The notes beneath the pieces are model-generated. The model was not told the origin of the DNA. It saw nothing but the letters and a program-made list of their open reading frames with translations, and made no database searches. A program made the translations under genes and the position numbers. Positions 1-11,704 of a stretch of DNA of 64,000 bases are shown here, piece after piece; positions within the stretch are counted from its first letter, which is position 1; each line of letters opens with the position of its first letter. This DNA comes from Enoplolaimus lenunculus (taxonomy: Eukaryota; Nematoda; Enoplea; Enoplida; Thoracostomopsidae): the NCBI GenBank assembly GCA_030248215.1, contig JASANG010002443.1, positions 1 to 64,000 on the forward strand, in the 5' to 3' direction.

Positions 1-339
1 TGGCCACAAACCAGAATGAAGTCTAAGTAATTGGTTTGATTTGACTTCTGTAACTGTTTTAGGGTTGTAGAAAGCATACGTGTTCTGGTTTTAAGCACTG
101 TTACGATAGAGTAAGTTCCGGTTTCCGGTTGCTCAATACTGTGTATATATTGACCTTGTCATGTAGCAATGGAGCAGATAACAGTATGGTGGATACTAAG
201 GGGGTTTAGACTTTAGTTTCGATCAAAAATATCCTGTATTTTGTCGCTCAAACTGTTTTTGAAACGAACTGGGGGTCGTCTCATACAAAAATAGCTGTTG
301 TTGATGGTCCGTGGGCCAGTTTTACTCAACCTGATCACT

Positions 340-600
340 GTCGCATGCACGGGGGGCGGGGGGGCATACGCCCCCCTGTCAGAAAATTTTTGTGTTAAAA
401 TGGTAAGCCCCCTCTACCTTACAATTTTTCCCCTCAGATATTTTTTTGGAAAAAAGTCAATTTTTCCCGCAGAATTTTTGTGTGATACAATAGCAACGTT
501 TCTACCTTACAACTTTTCGCCCTTAGAAAGTTTTTTGGTGATAAAATGATAAGGTCCCTACCTGACAATTTTTGCGTTTCAAACATTTTTCGCTGGGAAA
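340..600. repeat. Dispersed repeat, family F (G-run head plus tandem GATAAAATGGTAAGGTCC-like units)
   Basis: A GC-rich head (runs of G and C near 350-375) is followed by degenerate units of about 60 bp, each with a TGATAAAATG-like and an ACCTTACAATTTTT-like motif. Related copies lie at 9120-9330, 16090-16290, 27005-27245 and 37465-37560. Short open frames here are chance. The rest of 1-1374 shows nothing I can support. Confidence 0.6.
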
Positions 601-1374
601 ACGGAAAATGGGGCATTCTTGTTTTGGACAAATGGCAAACTGTAACAGCTGTAAATTTTCGCTGGGAAATCGGGAAAATAGGAAATATGTTACTTTGTCG
701 GCCCGCTTAAAGAATACAGCCTTTGACATCAGTGCCTACAGAATCACCCCCCCCCAAACCTCCCAATTGAAGGGCGATTCTTGGGAAGACCCATCTTGGC
801 AACCTAAAAATTTTTTCGTCCACCACGAAATTATAGAGCTGTAAAAACATTTTTAGACCCCCTTCGGACCTGTTTGGGGGGTACCCGACTGTCCTAACGC
901 CGGATCCCTTTTTTCAATCATACAATACCTATAAGATACAGGCCAAGATAGCATTACGGCAGTACCTTCTTCAAGAATCTGCAATATATTTAAAAACACT
1001 TGGAACAACAAAACTGAAATCGCATTTTAATTGAAAACTTGAAGAACGGTATAAGTTTTCAGAAATTTCAATTGCGGGCGGTGTATTATTAGAATCAGCG
1101 TCGGTTGTGCGCAACACTGATTCTAATAATTTTGTAGTTTTGTTTTAGTGACCTGTGACCGTCAATAGTAGGTATATTTATTTTGTAAAGTCATCAATAA
1201 TTATATAATGTCGTAGCACAAATTGTTACGCCGGCTGTTTTGCTAGTAGAGTTTACTAGCGTTAGCAAGTAATCGCCGAATGTACATGTCGTAGGCCTAT
1301 CTGCCTATCAGGCTAAGGATTCCAAAGTACTGAGAATATACATCGTTTTCTCCCCTAAATTTCTCCGAAAGATA

Positions 1375-1447
1375 TGGCCACGCCGGGAATCGAACATCGG
1401 ACCTCGCGTTGGCGAGTCAAACGCGCTACCCATTACACCACGCGGCC
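1375..1447 (-). pseudogene. Degenerate tRNA-like sequence (Arg-type acceptor and D arm)
   Basis: On the minus strand a 73-nt segment starts GGCCGCG and ends CGTGGCC plus a discriminator A, giving a complete 7-bp acceptor stem with one G-T pair. The D arm (GTGT, an eight-base loop, GCGC) can form and a TTCGATT T-loop is present. The anticodon arm does not fold with a standard seven-base loop, and the T-stem has three mismatches. The acceptor and D arm resemble tRNA-Arg. Flanking GATAT and ATATC extend the acceptor palindrome. Most likely a decayed tRNA gene or the tRNA head of a repeat, not a working tRNA. Confidence 0.5.
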
Positions 1448-1551
1448 GATATCATAATTTTCCCTGGTGCTATATGTGCACGTGTATGCATTTGTCTTAA
1501 CATTACATACATTATCCACATACACAGCGACACCGCGCATACCCACAAGGA

Positions 1552-1812
1552 TTAGGCCAGTTGCTAATTGGCCTAGGCCAATCTGCTATTTTGTGTAATT
1601 GCAGTTTGGCCTGTAAACTACTATTGAATTTAGACCAATCAGATTTATTTGGACAGACGCAATACCGTTAGCCAAAACAGCGTTGGTCTTGCATCAATGT
1701 TGTTTTGCGACATCTCGCAATCGCTATTTGGCCAAGACCAAACTGCTATTTGCTTCAAATAGCTGATTGGCCTAGGCCAATTGGTAATTGATCTGAATGG
1801 CAGATTGACCTT
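1552..1812. repeat. Palindromic MITE with GGCCTAGGCCAAT ends
   Basis: The left end (TTGCTAATTGGCCTAGGCC and on) and the right end near 1758-1795 are inverted copies of each other, each containing the palindrome TTGGCCTAGGCCAA. No coding potential. Non-autonomous DNA-transposon-like. Confidence 0.6.
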
Positions 1813-2728
1813 CGACATACATACAGACAGCTAGCACGCATCACGGCCTTGGTGCCAAATGCCAATCTGTGCGCGTATCAAAATACCCGCGTGGCCATAG
1901 TTCAATCGGATATTATTTGTACCGGAACCGGATAGTACATTCTGTCACATTTCACAACCAATCCAACCACAACCGCATATATCCGGTAGCTTTATACAAG
2001 ATACCGGAACCGTATACGGATGTCGATTTTTACCGGATATTAAACCGGAACCGTATATCCGGTCGATCCATAGGCGTAGCAATGTGCGCTATGACATATA
2101 TACAACGGCAGTCGAGTGCTCGAAAGCAACTGTGTTAAAGTTAAACATTTTTGGTTTAAAATAACAACGGTTCGTTACTACTTGGCTGTTTGCAAACAAA
2201 CTTTTTCGTTCAATCCACGGTATTTCAGTTGTGTTACCTTGTTGTTTATCAGCATTTAAGCATTTTGTGTACAATTTCTTTCGCTGTTTCTGAAAATGTT
2301 TGACAATTTTGGCTTAACTCAAACTTAAGCCTAAGCTGAAGCTTCAGTTTTTAAATGACAGTTTGGACGATGAACTAATCAAAACGATAGCTATGACGTT
2401 CTGTTGCTGAAAACTATGAAACGAATTTCTATTTGAAACATGGGTTGAAAAACATTTGATTATAATTTGAGAATTGTGTTAAAATTGTAAGTATTAAAAA
2501 AGGTATTACAAAAATTCTTAAACTTTTAAAAGTACTTAATTTCGCTGTTAACAGTGGAAATATTCAGTTTTTTCCTTGAAAATGCGCTGAAATACATATT
2601 TTTAAGTAGTTTAAAAGTTGTAAAGTTTTAATATGTTAATGCATCTTAAGGGTGTTATTAATGTATGATTTTGGGAAAAATAATTTATGTGATGGGTAAT
2701 ACATTACACTTATTATCACCGTATAATC
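1813..2728. other. AT-rich non-coding stretch
   Basis: Between 1895 and 2075 there are repeated ACCGGAACCGGATA-like palindromic motifs, probably an old MITE. Otherwise no gene or RNA signal is seen. Confidence 0.5.
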
Positions 2729-3103
2729 CAGAGGTGTAAGTGGGTAAAGAGTTTTTACACACGCGGCGCTTTTAATCACCGGAATTTTTTTACCCGCGGG
2801 TATACCCGAGCCAAACTCGTTACCCGTATTTGCCCACTCTTATTTTTTTGCGTTCAATACAACTGTGTAATTTTATAGTGCATTGATGTTTACTCGTTAC
2901 TTATTTTTCACTCAGTATAAAAAATTCAAGTTTTTCTACATTATCTAGTTTCAAGTTTGATATTAAAATTTTAGGCGCGTAAAGAATCACAAATTTTTAC
3001 CCGCGCTTTGAAATTATTTACCCGCCACGTATACCCGCGTCAAAATTTTTTTACTCGTCCTGCGTTTACCCGCAAGTACCCGCGGATAGCGTTCAGATCG
3101 GCT
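2729..3103. repeat. Dispersed repeat beginning CAGAGGTGTAAGTGGGTA
   Basis: Starts with CAGAGGTGTAAGTGGGTA and contains many TACCCGCG-like motifs. A second copy begins at 40851 and is interrupted by a telomere-repeat MITE. The shared start and shared internal order mark it as an old DNA-transposon-type repeat. 3104-3756 holds nothing I can support. Confidence 0.65.
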
Positions 3104-3756
3104 GTGTTGTACATCATGTGTTGCATGTTTTATTTGATAACTTTTGTAATTAATGTTTTAATAGTAATACTGCAGTCTAAATATTGCACAATTGTGGTTT
3201 TGAACTTTGCATGGGCAAAATATGTCAGCATTTCTGGTATTGGAAAGTCAGATCGTTGGATTTTTCCAACTATGGCAACTGGGTTGTATTTAACGCAAAT
3301 TGTAATTTAGGTCAGTTCAAACAATTACTGGAATACAAACTAGTTTTGATTGGAAGATCGAGAGCTGTGCAGGTTATTATAGTCATTAGCAGCATGGAAA
3401 AATTGCATTTTTCAAGGCATTCCAGGAATTTTGGGGATATATGTCGCCTTATTCCCCCCATTACATACGGCTCTGCATACAACTTTTACAGTGTGATACG
3501 CTATGTCCCGTTTGCACAGCAGGAAATATTGGCTATTTTTAGCCTTCGGCAGAAGAACAGCATTTTTATGTATGTTTTTGCTCGCTGGAAGATTTGAGGG
3601 GTATACTTTTCTGTGTTTTATCGGTATATTAAACCTGGAACGCCCCACATACGTATTTTGTGCAGCGTTCTAGCAACTTTGTGTATCCTTATGCAAATTT
3701 GACTAATCTTAATACTTCGCCTTATTTCCAGAATTAGAAGTACATTGAAGCTTAGG

Positions 3757-4144
3757 CAGTGGCGGATCCAGGATCTCAGAATGGGAGGGGGCAAAATTTC
3801 ACAGGTAATAAACTTATTTTTGACTCATGCTGTAGTGACCCAAATAAGAGGGGGTCTCCATTTTGAGTCCCAATTAATAGGAGTCCGTATCTGTAATAAG
3901 AGTCCGTAAGCGGGTAGTCTTTAAACCCTTGTTAGAGTCCATAAATGTCTATTATCCCTAATTGTAGCGCATAAATGACTCCAGAACCAAATAAAGGTGA
4001 GTTCGAAACTTTAAAACGTGCTTCTACTATTGTGTATAAACCAGAGAAATAAACAGCATAGAACAGCAATTGACACTACATAATTTTTGCCGAGACGCCG
4101 TTGGGGGACCACGGCCAGGTTGGCCCCCCATGGATTCGCCACTG
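3757..4144. mobile_element. hAT-type MITE with perfect 8-bp target duplication
   Basis: Terminal inverted repeats read CAGTGGCGGATCCA at the left and TGGATTCGCCACTG at the right. The element is flanked by the same 8 bp, AGCTTAGG, on both sides (3749-3756 and 4145-4152), the hallmark of hAT insertion. A second copy lies at 5611-5782. The extra length of this copy comes from another element nested at about 3829-4075. Non-coding, so it depended on a transposase made elsewhere. Confidence 0.88.
3829..4075. mobile_element. Nested element, TAGTGACCCGAATAAGA family (partial)
   Basis: Sits inside the hAT-type MITE. It begins TGTAGTGACCCAAATAAGAG and shares internal text (AGAGTCCATAAATGTC, then ATAAATGACTCCAG-like) with copies at 45031-45410 and 57247-57620, and with an end fragment at 54965-55035. 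The far end is not clear here. Confidence 0.7.
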
Positions 4145-4375
4145 AGCTTAGGTATACGCTTATTCTAGAAGTTACAGTCAACTCAAAGTTTAGGATATCA
4201 GCGAGTCAGGCCAAGCCGAAACATGGGCTTTTGACCGATCCCCGAAAGTTTGCGCCTCTGAATTGCGTTTAAATGCGAAAATTTTGAACTTTGACCACGA
4301 ACCGATGCTTTTCTTGTATTTACTCATAGTGTGATTGCTCATGAGTTTATTTTCATTTTATTTATATATCCTATC

Positions 4376-4572
4376 CAGTGCCGGAGCAAGCACGGGTGGG
4401 GGCTCCCGCCAAATTCCAAGGTGGGGGCCCTCAAACTCGCTAACGAAGCGAGCGAGAAGCCAGACGCATTTTAAAACTTAACCGGGCTTTGTTTCAACCG
4501 GTTAGGGTGGGGACCTCTTTAGGGGTGCCTCCCCCAAATGGGGCTTATCGGGGGGTGGCTGCTCCGGCCTTG
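4376..4572. mobile_element. hAT-type MITE, CCGGAGCA family
   Basis: Ends read CAGTGCCGGAGCA and TGCTCCGGCCTTG, inverted relative to each other. Flanks are ATCCTATC and ATCGTATC, a 7-of-8 match for an 8-bp hAT duplication. A related copy in opposite orientation is nested at 15092-15291 and a fragment lies at 5513-5590. Confidence 0.82.
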
Positions 4573-5610
4573 ATCGTATCCTGTTAACGCTACGTATAAC
4601 GGGTATATGTGTTTAATTTCATACTCTGAATGTGACCTAGTTCCAAGTACAAACGAGTCGTTTATGCTTTTCCTTTCCGTCTATTTATTATTTTCGTCAA
4701 ATATTAAACGTGCAATGGCATTTAGCAGATACGAATTTCACGTCAGCTAACTTTAATTTTCATACTTGAGGCTTTGAATATAACTGGTAATCCGTAGTTG
4801 CACATATGTACAACTCTCTTAAAATACACTGTATTTTGGCATATGTTTATAGAAGGATTTGTTCAAACACATCTTCTACTTAAGCCTTGAAATTTTGTTG
4901 ACAATTGTTCTTTCAATTCCAGTACAAATTTTTTAGCGTGTCTGGGTCCGGTAGGAACGGTGAACCCCGGGATCCACCATCCGCAGAGAAAAACACGCGT
5001 CCCAAATTGATACTTACTTAAAACAATATACAAGGTACATACATGTTAACACATAACGCAAACAGGCTTCGTCTTATGAAATAACAACACAAAGAAAAAG
5101 TAAACAATCTTCTATCTTCAAAATTTAGAGCCCCCTCTGGCCCCTCCTTGGCTACGGGCCCGGAGCTCATGGTTAACCTCTGGCTTCGGTATTTTTCACC
5201 CCCAGCAGGACTGTGATATTGTAATTTCATATCATGGGTCACATCACGCAGTATATTAACATATAACAAACGTTCCTTCATGTTTTACCGACAAAATAGC
5301 AGTATCTCAATTTTAAAATCAGTGATTAATCGGCTTCAACTTGTGTTGCTTTTGGCAGTTTTGAAATATTTGTTGAATTGTTCAAATTATCATTGTGTGT
5401 TTGCTTGAAAACAAACCATTTGAACCGCTTTCGTTTATCCAGCTGAGATAACTTATATTGAAACGGATCCTAGCAACTATTAAGCGACTAAGCGAATACT
5501 CAACTGTGTGCAGGACCGGAGCAGCCACTTCCATACGCCATTTGGGGAGCCCCCAACTCTAATGGAGCTCTCACCCTAACCGGAATAATGAAACAACGAA
5601 AGCTGTAGTT
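4573..5610. other. Non-coding stretch, no gene seen
   Basis: Apart from the CCGGAGCAGCC fragment at 5513-5590, no splice-bounded exon, RNA gene or intact repeat can be supported here on either strand. Confidence 0.5.
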
Positions 5611-5782
5611 CAATGGCGGATCCATGGGGGGGCCAACCCGGCCGTGGCCCCCCCCAACAGCATCTCGACAAAAATTATATAGCAATTTTGTGACCATAGT
5701 TCGTGGTTTGTGTATGGTTCAAAAGTAAATTTATTACCTGTGAAATTTTGCCCCCCATTTTGAGATCCTAGATCCGCCACTG
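5611..5782. mobile_element. hAT-type MITE, second CAGTGGCGGATCC copy
   Basis: Ends CAATGGCGGATCCA and TAGATCCGCCACTG are inverted repeats. Flanks CTGTAGTT and CTGTGGTT match at 7 of 8 bases. This uninterrupted copy shows what the 3757-4144 copy looked like before it received its nested insertion. Confidence 0.85.
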
Positions 5783-5829
5783 CTGTGGTTGTATAATTCA
5801 ACGTAACAGGTTTAATAGAATTCAATGCA

Positions 5830-7685
5830 GGCCGGGTAGCAAGCTAATCTTGCTAGTGAAGCTCAAAACTTTCAGGAGGCGCACACATGGGTTTACGATG
5901 AGTTACAAGCAAGCTAGGAAATTTTCTAGGCGGAGGCAAAGTTCTTCCAGTGGCGGCTCAACCCTCCGCCGACTACGGGGCCCAACGGAATGAATATGCC
6001 AAATCTGAGATCCTGTTACCAGGGTTCCAACAGGAACTAAAATCAGAAACAGTTTGTGAACAAAATTGAACAAAAACAATCGAAATAACAATCTTCAGTG
6101 ATAAAGTTTGTAATATTTAAATGTTTAAGAATAATTTGCTACAAAACCATTAAAATTCCGGTTCCTGCATAATTGAATGCATGAACAAGAACAGAAACAC
6201 GAGTTAAACTGTTTGCAGGAATTCCGGTCGAAACAGAGAATTCCGGTTAAAATCCTGCCTGTTACCAATTGGTGACAGTGCTAAATGCAATTAAAACATC
6301 GGCACTATAGTTAGTGTAATTGTTTTTGAATGTCTTGCAATTGCATATTTCAAAAATTACTATATTCTATAAGAGTAAGCTACAAATATCGCAGAAAGCA
6401 TTTAGTGAACATAATTTACATATTTCTATTGAGGTCTAAGCTTACGTTTATTCGAACTGTGGGAAATTAACATTTGTCGACCATATATTAAATTAATAGG
6501 TTTGCGGAAAACACAAAACTATTATATTTTTACTTCGGCTACCAAATAATATACAGAATTATTTTGGTTTTTTCCCATTATTCATTAATGCCCGGGGTTT
6601 GCCCAAAAATGGTATTCTCATGATCTCTCCGCTGATTATAGCGCGTCTAAATTTGAGTTTTTAAAAAATTAAATTTTGATCCTCTGATGATCCTTATAGA
6701 ATCCGCCATGTCTTAAAAAGTAACATGTGTTTTTATGGTTCATATTCGATGCATGGTATATACTATGGTAGTAAACTTTAGTATTGTGTCCAATTTCTAG
6801 TCAAAACCCTGAACGATAGTTTACGAATGTATCACAGATTAAATAAAGTTTTTCTCGATGATACAAGCTCGTATCAAGGTTATCTTGCTAGGGGGGCTAA
6901 AAAATTTTTCACGATTTGCATTCAATGGTTTTCAGTGAGTTACAAGCAAGGTTGAAAATCTTTTTGGAGGGGACCAAAAGTTTTTCAATGGGGGCTGAGC
7001 AGCCCTACCCCTCTTGGCTACGGGCCCGCGACGATATCGCTTAATGTTTCTCCGTCAGGGTTACACAACAACGGGACCTTTAGATCTTCACAATGGTTGA
7101 ACCATAGTACGCAGGGCCGTACTCAGATCACCTTGTTTCTGGGGGAACCAAAAAGTTTTTCAGGAGAGGCATACAATGGTTTTCAATGAGTTACAGGCAA
7201 GGTCGAAAACTTTCTAGCTGGGCCATAATTTTTCCAGGCGGGACTGAGCTCACTGTGGCTGGATACGGGTTCCCAAATACAGTACTGGGTATATCCAGTC
7301 TAAGAGGAAGCATTGAACAAACGTTTATAATATAAGGTTTTCCGAAGCAGAAGTCAACCAGGCCAAAGACGCTAAATTGATTCGGCTTGGCGTAGATTTA
7401 GATTTCACTGCAATTTTAGTTTTATTTCAACATTCTTTATGACAAATCACAGTCGTAAATGTGCATTCACGGGCTGATGCTATTTTCCTTCTGGGAAATC
7501 CGTCTTTATTCGATATCAAAGCGTTGAAGCGCGCCCGTAGGCCAGAGGGGTACATGGGGGTTCAACCCTCCTGGAATAATTCCCCATAGAAAATTGTTTA
7601 ACGTTGTTTGTAAGTCATGGAAAACCATTGTATGGCTCAACTGAAAAATGTTTAGTTACCCTAGCGAAATGACATCGCTACGTAC
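5830..7685. repeat. Cluster of four CCCGTAGCC-family MITEs
   Basis: Copies lie at about 5830-5983, 6867-7029, 7110-7274 and (opposite orientation) 7531-7685. Each is about 150 bp, with ends related to CCCGTAGCCAGCTCACC and TGGCTACGGG, and an internal AATGAGTTACAAGCAAGGTT motif. This is the commonest repeat in the first 12 kb. The sequence between copies (5984-6866) is AT-rich with GGTTCC-type palindromic remnants at 6018-6262 and no gene. Confidence 0.7.
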
Positions 7686-7910
7686 CTTCGTTCGAGCCTT
7701 TGGTGCCATGACTCAGACTGTTTGGTGAGGAATTGGATTTTGTTTCATTGTCTCATATTATAACTGTGACTCAAACGTGGTCAGAATGTTATTCAGTTGA
7801 AGGTGGTTTGTCCGCTGAGTCATGGTAGAAGCCAGTGACTGAAGGATGCTTAAATGAAACCAAACAATTTTGATATATATCGTAGCCCAAGGCGTAACTC
7901 AGCCAGCGTA

Positions 7911-7985
7911 CACTGTAAAAAATGGCGAGTCAAATTGACTCTCTCGGAAATAGGCTTTTCCTGACTACACAAACCGAACACAATA
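7911..7985. mobile_element. Half copy of the splice-signal MITE (family S)
   Basis: Begins CACTGTAAAAAATGGCGAGT and matches the left half of the ~210-bp family S copies elsewhere in the window. The right half is missing. Its donor-like motif is changed to GGCGAGTC. Confidence 0.7.
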
Positions 7986-8026
7986 GATCCCAAAGTATTA
8001 GCCCAAAATTAGCTGGCTACACTTAA

Positions 8027-8173
8027 GCCCGTAGCCAGCTCACTTTGCTAGGGGTGGGGCTAAATATTGTTCAGGAGGGGCATTCAAGTGATTTTAATGA
8101 GTTTACAAGCAAGGTTGAAAATTTTCTAGCGGGGGGAGGCCGAAATTTTGCCAGGGCTGAGCCCTACGGGCCC
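8027..8173. repeat. CCCGTAGCC-family MITE
   Basis: Starts GCCCGTAGCCAGCTCAC, has the AATGAGTTTACAAGCAAGG core and ends CCCTACGGGCCC. An open frame across it is a by-product of the repeat. Confidence 0.75.
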
Positions 8174-8291
8174 ACAACGTTGTTGATCTATAATATTGTT
8201 GTTAGTTTATTCAGTTCAGATTACCCTGACTATATGAAATGTTGTCTGGTACGAAAAGAGTTTCATTTTAGTGCTACTAAAAATAGAAATA

Positions 8292-8646
8292 TTGGCCAAT
8301 GTTACTTTTAGGGCCGGAACAGTGGATTAAGCGTATTCCTAAGCCTAAACCTAAGTCTACGCGTTGCAAAAGCGTATTCCTAAGCCTAATCCTAAGGCTA
8401 AGCCTACGCGTTGCAAAAGCGTATTCCTAAGCCTAAGCCTAAGCCTACGCGTTGCAAAAGCGTATTCCTAAGCCTAATCCTAAGGCTAAGCCTAAGCCTA
8501 AGCCTACGCGTTGCAAAAGTGTATTCCTAAGCCTAATCCTAAGCCTAAGGCTAACCCTAAGCCTAAGCAAAAAAATATAGTCTAGAATGTAAGCTTACTC
8601 GTTTACAGACCCAACAGAAACCGGGACGGCCCTGATAGTAACACGT
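8292..8646 (+). mobile_element. Telomere-repeat MITE (family T), long array
   Basis: The left end is CCAATGTTACTTTTAGGG and the right end carries ACGGCCCTGATAGTAACA, inverted relative to each other. The interior (about 8327-8570) is an array of TAAGCC hexamers interrupted five times by a GCGTTGCAAAAG-like spacer with GTATTCC. The 3' part (TAGTCTAGAATGTAAGC, then TTTACAGACCCA) is shared with the other family T copies. TAAGCC is the complement of TTAGGC. Confidence 0.8.
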
Positions 8647-9533
8647 GCCGAAATATTAATGACGAATGAGTAATTTTGATATGGTTTGACGTCATGCGAT
8701 TTCGAAGCAAAAAAAGATATTTTTCTTCCATTGAAAACTTTTCTATTTTATTGCCTTTGATGCTGTGTGTATTTTAACCAGGTTTCATTAAAATGTATCA
8801 CTTTAACCTCTGGTGAATAAAATAAGTATGGTTAATAAAAGGGCCTGCTTGTCATATGGCCCCCGGGCCGGTTAGGCATACATGCCCCAGACGTCCTGGT
8901 CATATGGGCCCCGGGCCTCCCGCCACCTTAGTCCTGACGTGCCAGACAGTGTAAAAAATAATATATCCTCAGGCGGCTAAAAATTGTTTTTCAGTTTGTG
9001 CGTCGGGTGTCTGGCACGAACCTTGACATTTTGGTTTCAAATTTCAAATCGTAGTTTTTGTGTCGAGCACATTAAAAATACTGCCTCTACGAGTGAAACA
9101 AAATATTCAACTATTTGAAAACAGAGGCGGATCCAACAATTTCTGACCGGGGGGCGGGGCGGGGCGGGTTGCCCAATGTTATGAACCGCAAAAATTATAA
9201 AGTAGCGATCTTAACCATTTTATCACAAAAAATTCTGCGGGAAAAATTAAATTTTTGCAACAAATATTGTGAGCGAAAAAATTGTAAGGTAGGATCCTTA
9301 CAATTTGAACGCAAATAAAATTTTTCCTCAGGATGCGCTAGTGTTTGAAATATGTTGCAAAAAAAGTTGTCTAATGATACATTTGTAGTTTTTTTAATGA
9401 AATTTCGAATATTCGACTGCTAAAGGGACAGATCTGGCGTTTTTGATCAGAAAAGAAATAGTCCTGCATGTAAGTGTCATGTAAATTTGCCTTTATATGC
9501 TGCTAAAAATAGTTTTAATCACTCGACCACGAT
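8647..9533. other. Non-coding stretch with one family F repeat
   Basis: A family F repeat occupies about 9120-9330 (GCGGATCCAACA head, then TTGTAAGGTAGGATCCTTAC-like units). No gene is seen in the remainder. Confidence 0.5.
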
Positions 9534-9697
9534 GCCCGTAGCCAGCTCACCTTACTAGGAGGAAGGGCTGAAAATTTTTCAGCAGGGGTATTCAAGCTTT
9601 TCAATGAGTTACAAACAAGGTTGAAAATTTTCTAGGTGGGGCAAAATTTTTCCCGGGGGTCCTGAGCTCCCCTGGACCCCCCTTGCGTACAGGCCCG
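9534..9697. repeat. CCCGTAGCC-family MITE
   Basis: Starts GCCCGTAGCCAGCTCACC, core AATGAGTTACAAACAAGG, ends in GCGTACAGGCCCG. The same family occurs at 10300-10470, 11267-11418 and 11541-11704. Confidence 0.72.
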
Positions 9698-9978
9698 CTC
9701 GGCATCCACTGTCATATCAAACGGGGTACGTGCCTATACTGGTTGATGTATTGGAAGGTTTCGCAGTTCAAAGCCCCCTAACCGAAACGACATACCTCGC
9801 CTGGACTTACACAAAATGCCTACATTTAGCATTAAGATTAGTACTAAAATTGCGTTTTTTTCATCGTGCCCACTTTACTCTGGCGCAAGATTCTTTATCA
9901 GTAGATAATTATTATGATATAATTGCGTGGGCCCCTGTTATAAATATTTGGACCCGCCGGTGACACTCGTAACCAATA

Positions 9979-10191
9979 GCCCGTATTTTCAAATGTGTAT
10001 AACTCCTATGACACGTTTGTGATAGGTAACTTTCAAACCAGTCAATTCTGAGGCTCCAGATTCCGCACATTTTTCGCATATGAGTTACCTTACACGGTAC
10101 CAATTTCGAGTTCAACAACTGCAATAGTTAGTGAGTTTGAAAACCTATTACTAACTGATGACAGTTGCTATACGCATTTGAGAATATGGAC
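9979..10191. mobile_element. MITE, GTATTCTCAAATGCG family
   Basis: The left end GCCCGTATTTTCAAATGTG and the right end CGCATTTGAGAATATGG are inverted copies. About 213 bp, non-coding. Three further copies are clustered at 28782-29704. Confidence 0.78.
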
Positions 10192-10299
10192 CAAATATTG
10201 TGAATCCAACATCAGTAAAATATTACATATTGAGTGGCATATGTCATAAACTTTAGAGTCCGCTACCGTCCATCGTAACCAAGCTCTGAATTCGACACG

Positions 10300-10470
10300 G
10301 ACTCGTAACCAAGGGGCGGGGGCAGGGTGGTCTGAGCCCCCCTTACAAAAATTTTGCCCCCCCCCCCCCCTTAGAAAATTTTCAACCTTTCTTTCAAATC
10401 ATTCAAAACCCTTGAATGTCCCTCCTAAAAATTTTCAGCCACCCCGAGCAAGGTGAGCTGGCTACGGGCT
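10300..10470. repeat. CCCGTAGCC-family MITE, reverse orientation
   Basis: Reads as the complement of the copy at 9534, ending GGTGAGCTGGCTACGGGC. Contains a C homopolymer near 10357-10370. Confidence 0.7.
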
Positions 10471-10686
10471 TGATTCAACGTCAGCTTCTGAGATCCAAGC
10501 TAGACGGAGTTTATTCAAGCTTATCACAAGAATGCTTACTACATACAACATCAACGTTGTCCGTTGAGTCATTCGTTTGCTTCATTTGCTCGTTGAAATA
10601 TGCCAGCCGTTTAAGCATGTGACGCTCTAAGCGTATGTGTATTAAATAAAGTGTATATTCACAACGCTACTCGTATATATATACAT

Positions 10687-10696
10687 ACATATATAT

Positions 10697-10763
<67 letters not shown>

Positions 10764-10766
10764 TAT
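10687..10766. repeat. (TTTA)n microsatellite
   Basis: About 17 near-perfect TTTA units flanked by alternating TA sequence. A simple repeat and a likely site of length variation. Confidence 0.95.
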
Positions 10767-11266
10767 ATGTATATAGCTAAATTCTAAGCTTCAGTTGAAA
10801 TCGTGCTATGGTTTAGCTTTGTATTCGAATTTATCGTATAAGCACAATCTGTGTAAGATATGTTGGTTTATACGTTTTGGTTTGTACGCGGACGTGGAAC
10901 TTGTACACTTCCGACCACAGGCGTAGGCTTAAACTGAAGATTAGGTTTAGGCTTATGTTTCGTAAAATGGTTGATTTGTCGAAGCCGAAGATGATTGTAT
11001 GAGGTTTTTCGTAAACCTAATCGGTACGTTTGTAATGTTGGGATGGAGAAACTGGCCAAGTGTGATGAACGTTAATAGATGTTAAATGGTCAATGATGCA
11101 GGTTAGGCATTTAGGCTTTGGATTGTGGCGAACGGGACGTATTGAGCGTGAGAAAGTTTTATTTTATTTTTTGTATTTTTTATGTTAAATCCGATTCAGG
11201 TGTATTCCCTTTGATCTTCTGAAAATTACCGGTGAGAATGAAGTCATGGCTTGCAAGCTACCGTCA

Positions 11267-11704
11267 GGCGCGTAGCCAGCCCACTTTGCTAGGGGGGGCT
11301 AAAAAATTTTAAGGAGGGGCATTTAAATGTTTTCAATGACTTACAAGCAAGGTTGAAAATCTCCTTGGGGGTCCACAATTTTTCCAGGAAAGCTCAGCCC
11401 CCCTTGTCTACGGGCCCGGCTACCGTTTAAATGTTAACGGTTTAATTCTGTGGACCTTAGTGTGGTACTGTCGGCGTTTTTGGTGGGCTACAAGTTAATC
11501 TGTGGCACCTGTATAGAGTTCTACTTATAAACCTAAGGTCGGTCCCGTAGCCAATGGGAATCAGGGAGGCTCAGCTCCCCGGGAAAAATTTTGCCCCCCT
11601 AGAAAGTTTTCAACCTTGCTTGTAATTCATTGAAAATCATTGACTGCCCCACCTGAAGAATTTTTAGCTCCCCGCCCCCAGCAAGGTGAGCTGGCTACGG
11701 GCCT
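11267..11704. repeat. Two CCCGTAGCC-family MITEs in opposite orientation
   Basis: One copy is at 11267-11418 (forward) and one at 11541-11704 (reverse), separated by about 120 bp. They could form a long hairpin. A degenerate third copy lies at about 12584-12790. 11705-12583 shows no convincing gene: the longest frame (11897-12244) has no splice context or recognisable domain. Confidence 0.65.

Noticed and set aside
1375-1447. Working tRNA gene
   Set aside because: The T-stem has three mismatches and the anticodon arm does not fold normally; kept only as a degenerate tRNA-like sequence.
8327-8570. True telomere end or chromosome terminus
   Set aside because: The TTAGGC arrays are short, interrupted, in both orientations and always bounded by the same element ends, so they are interstitial.
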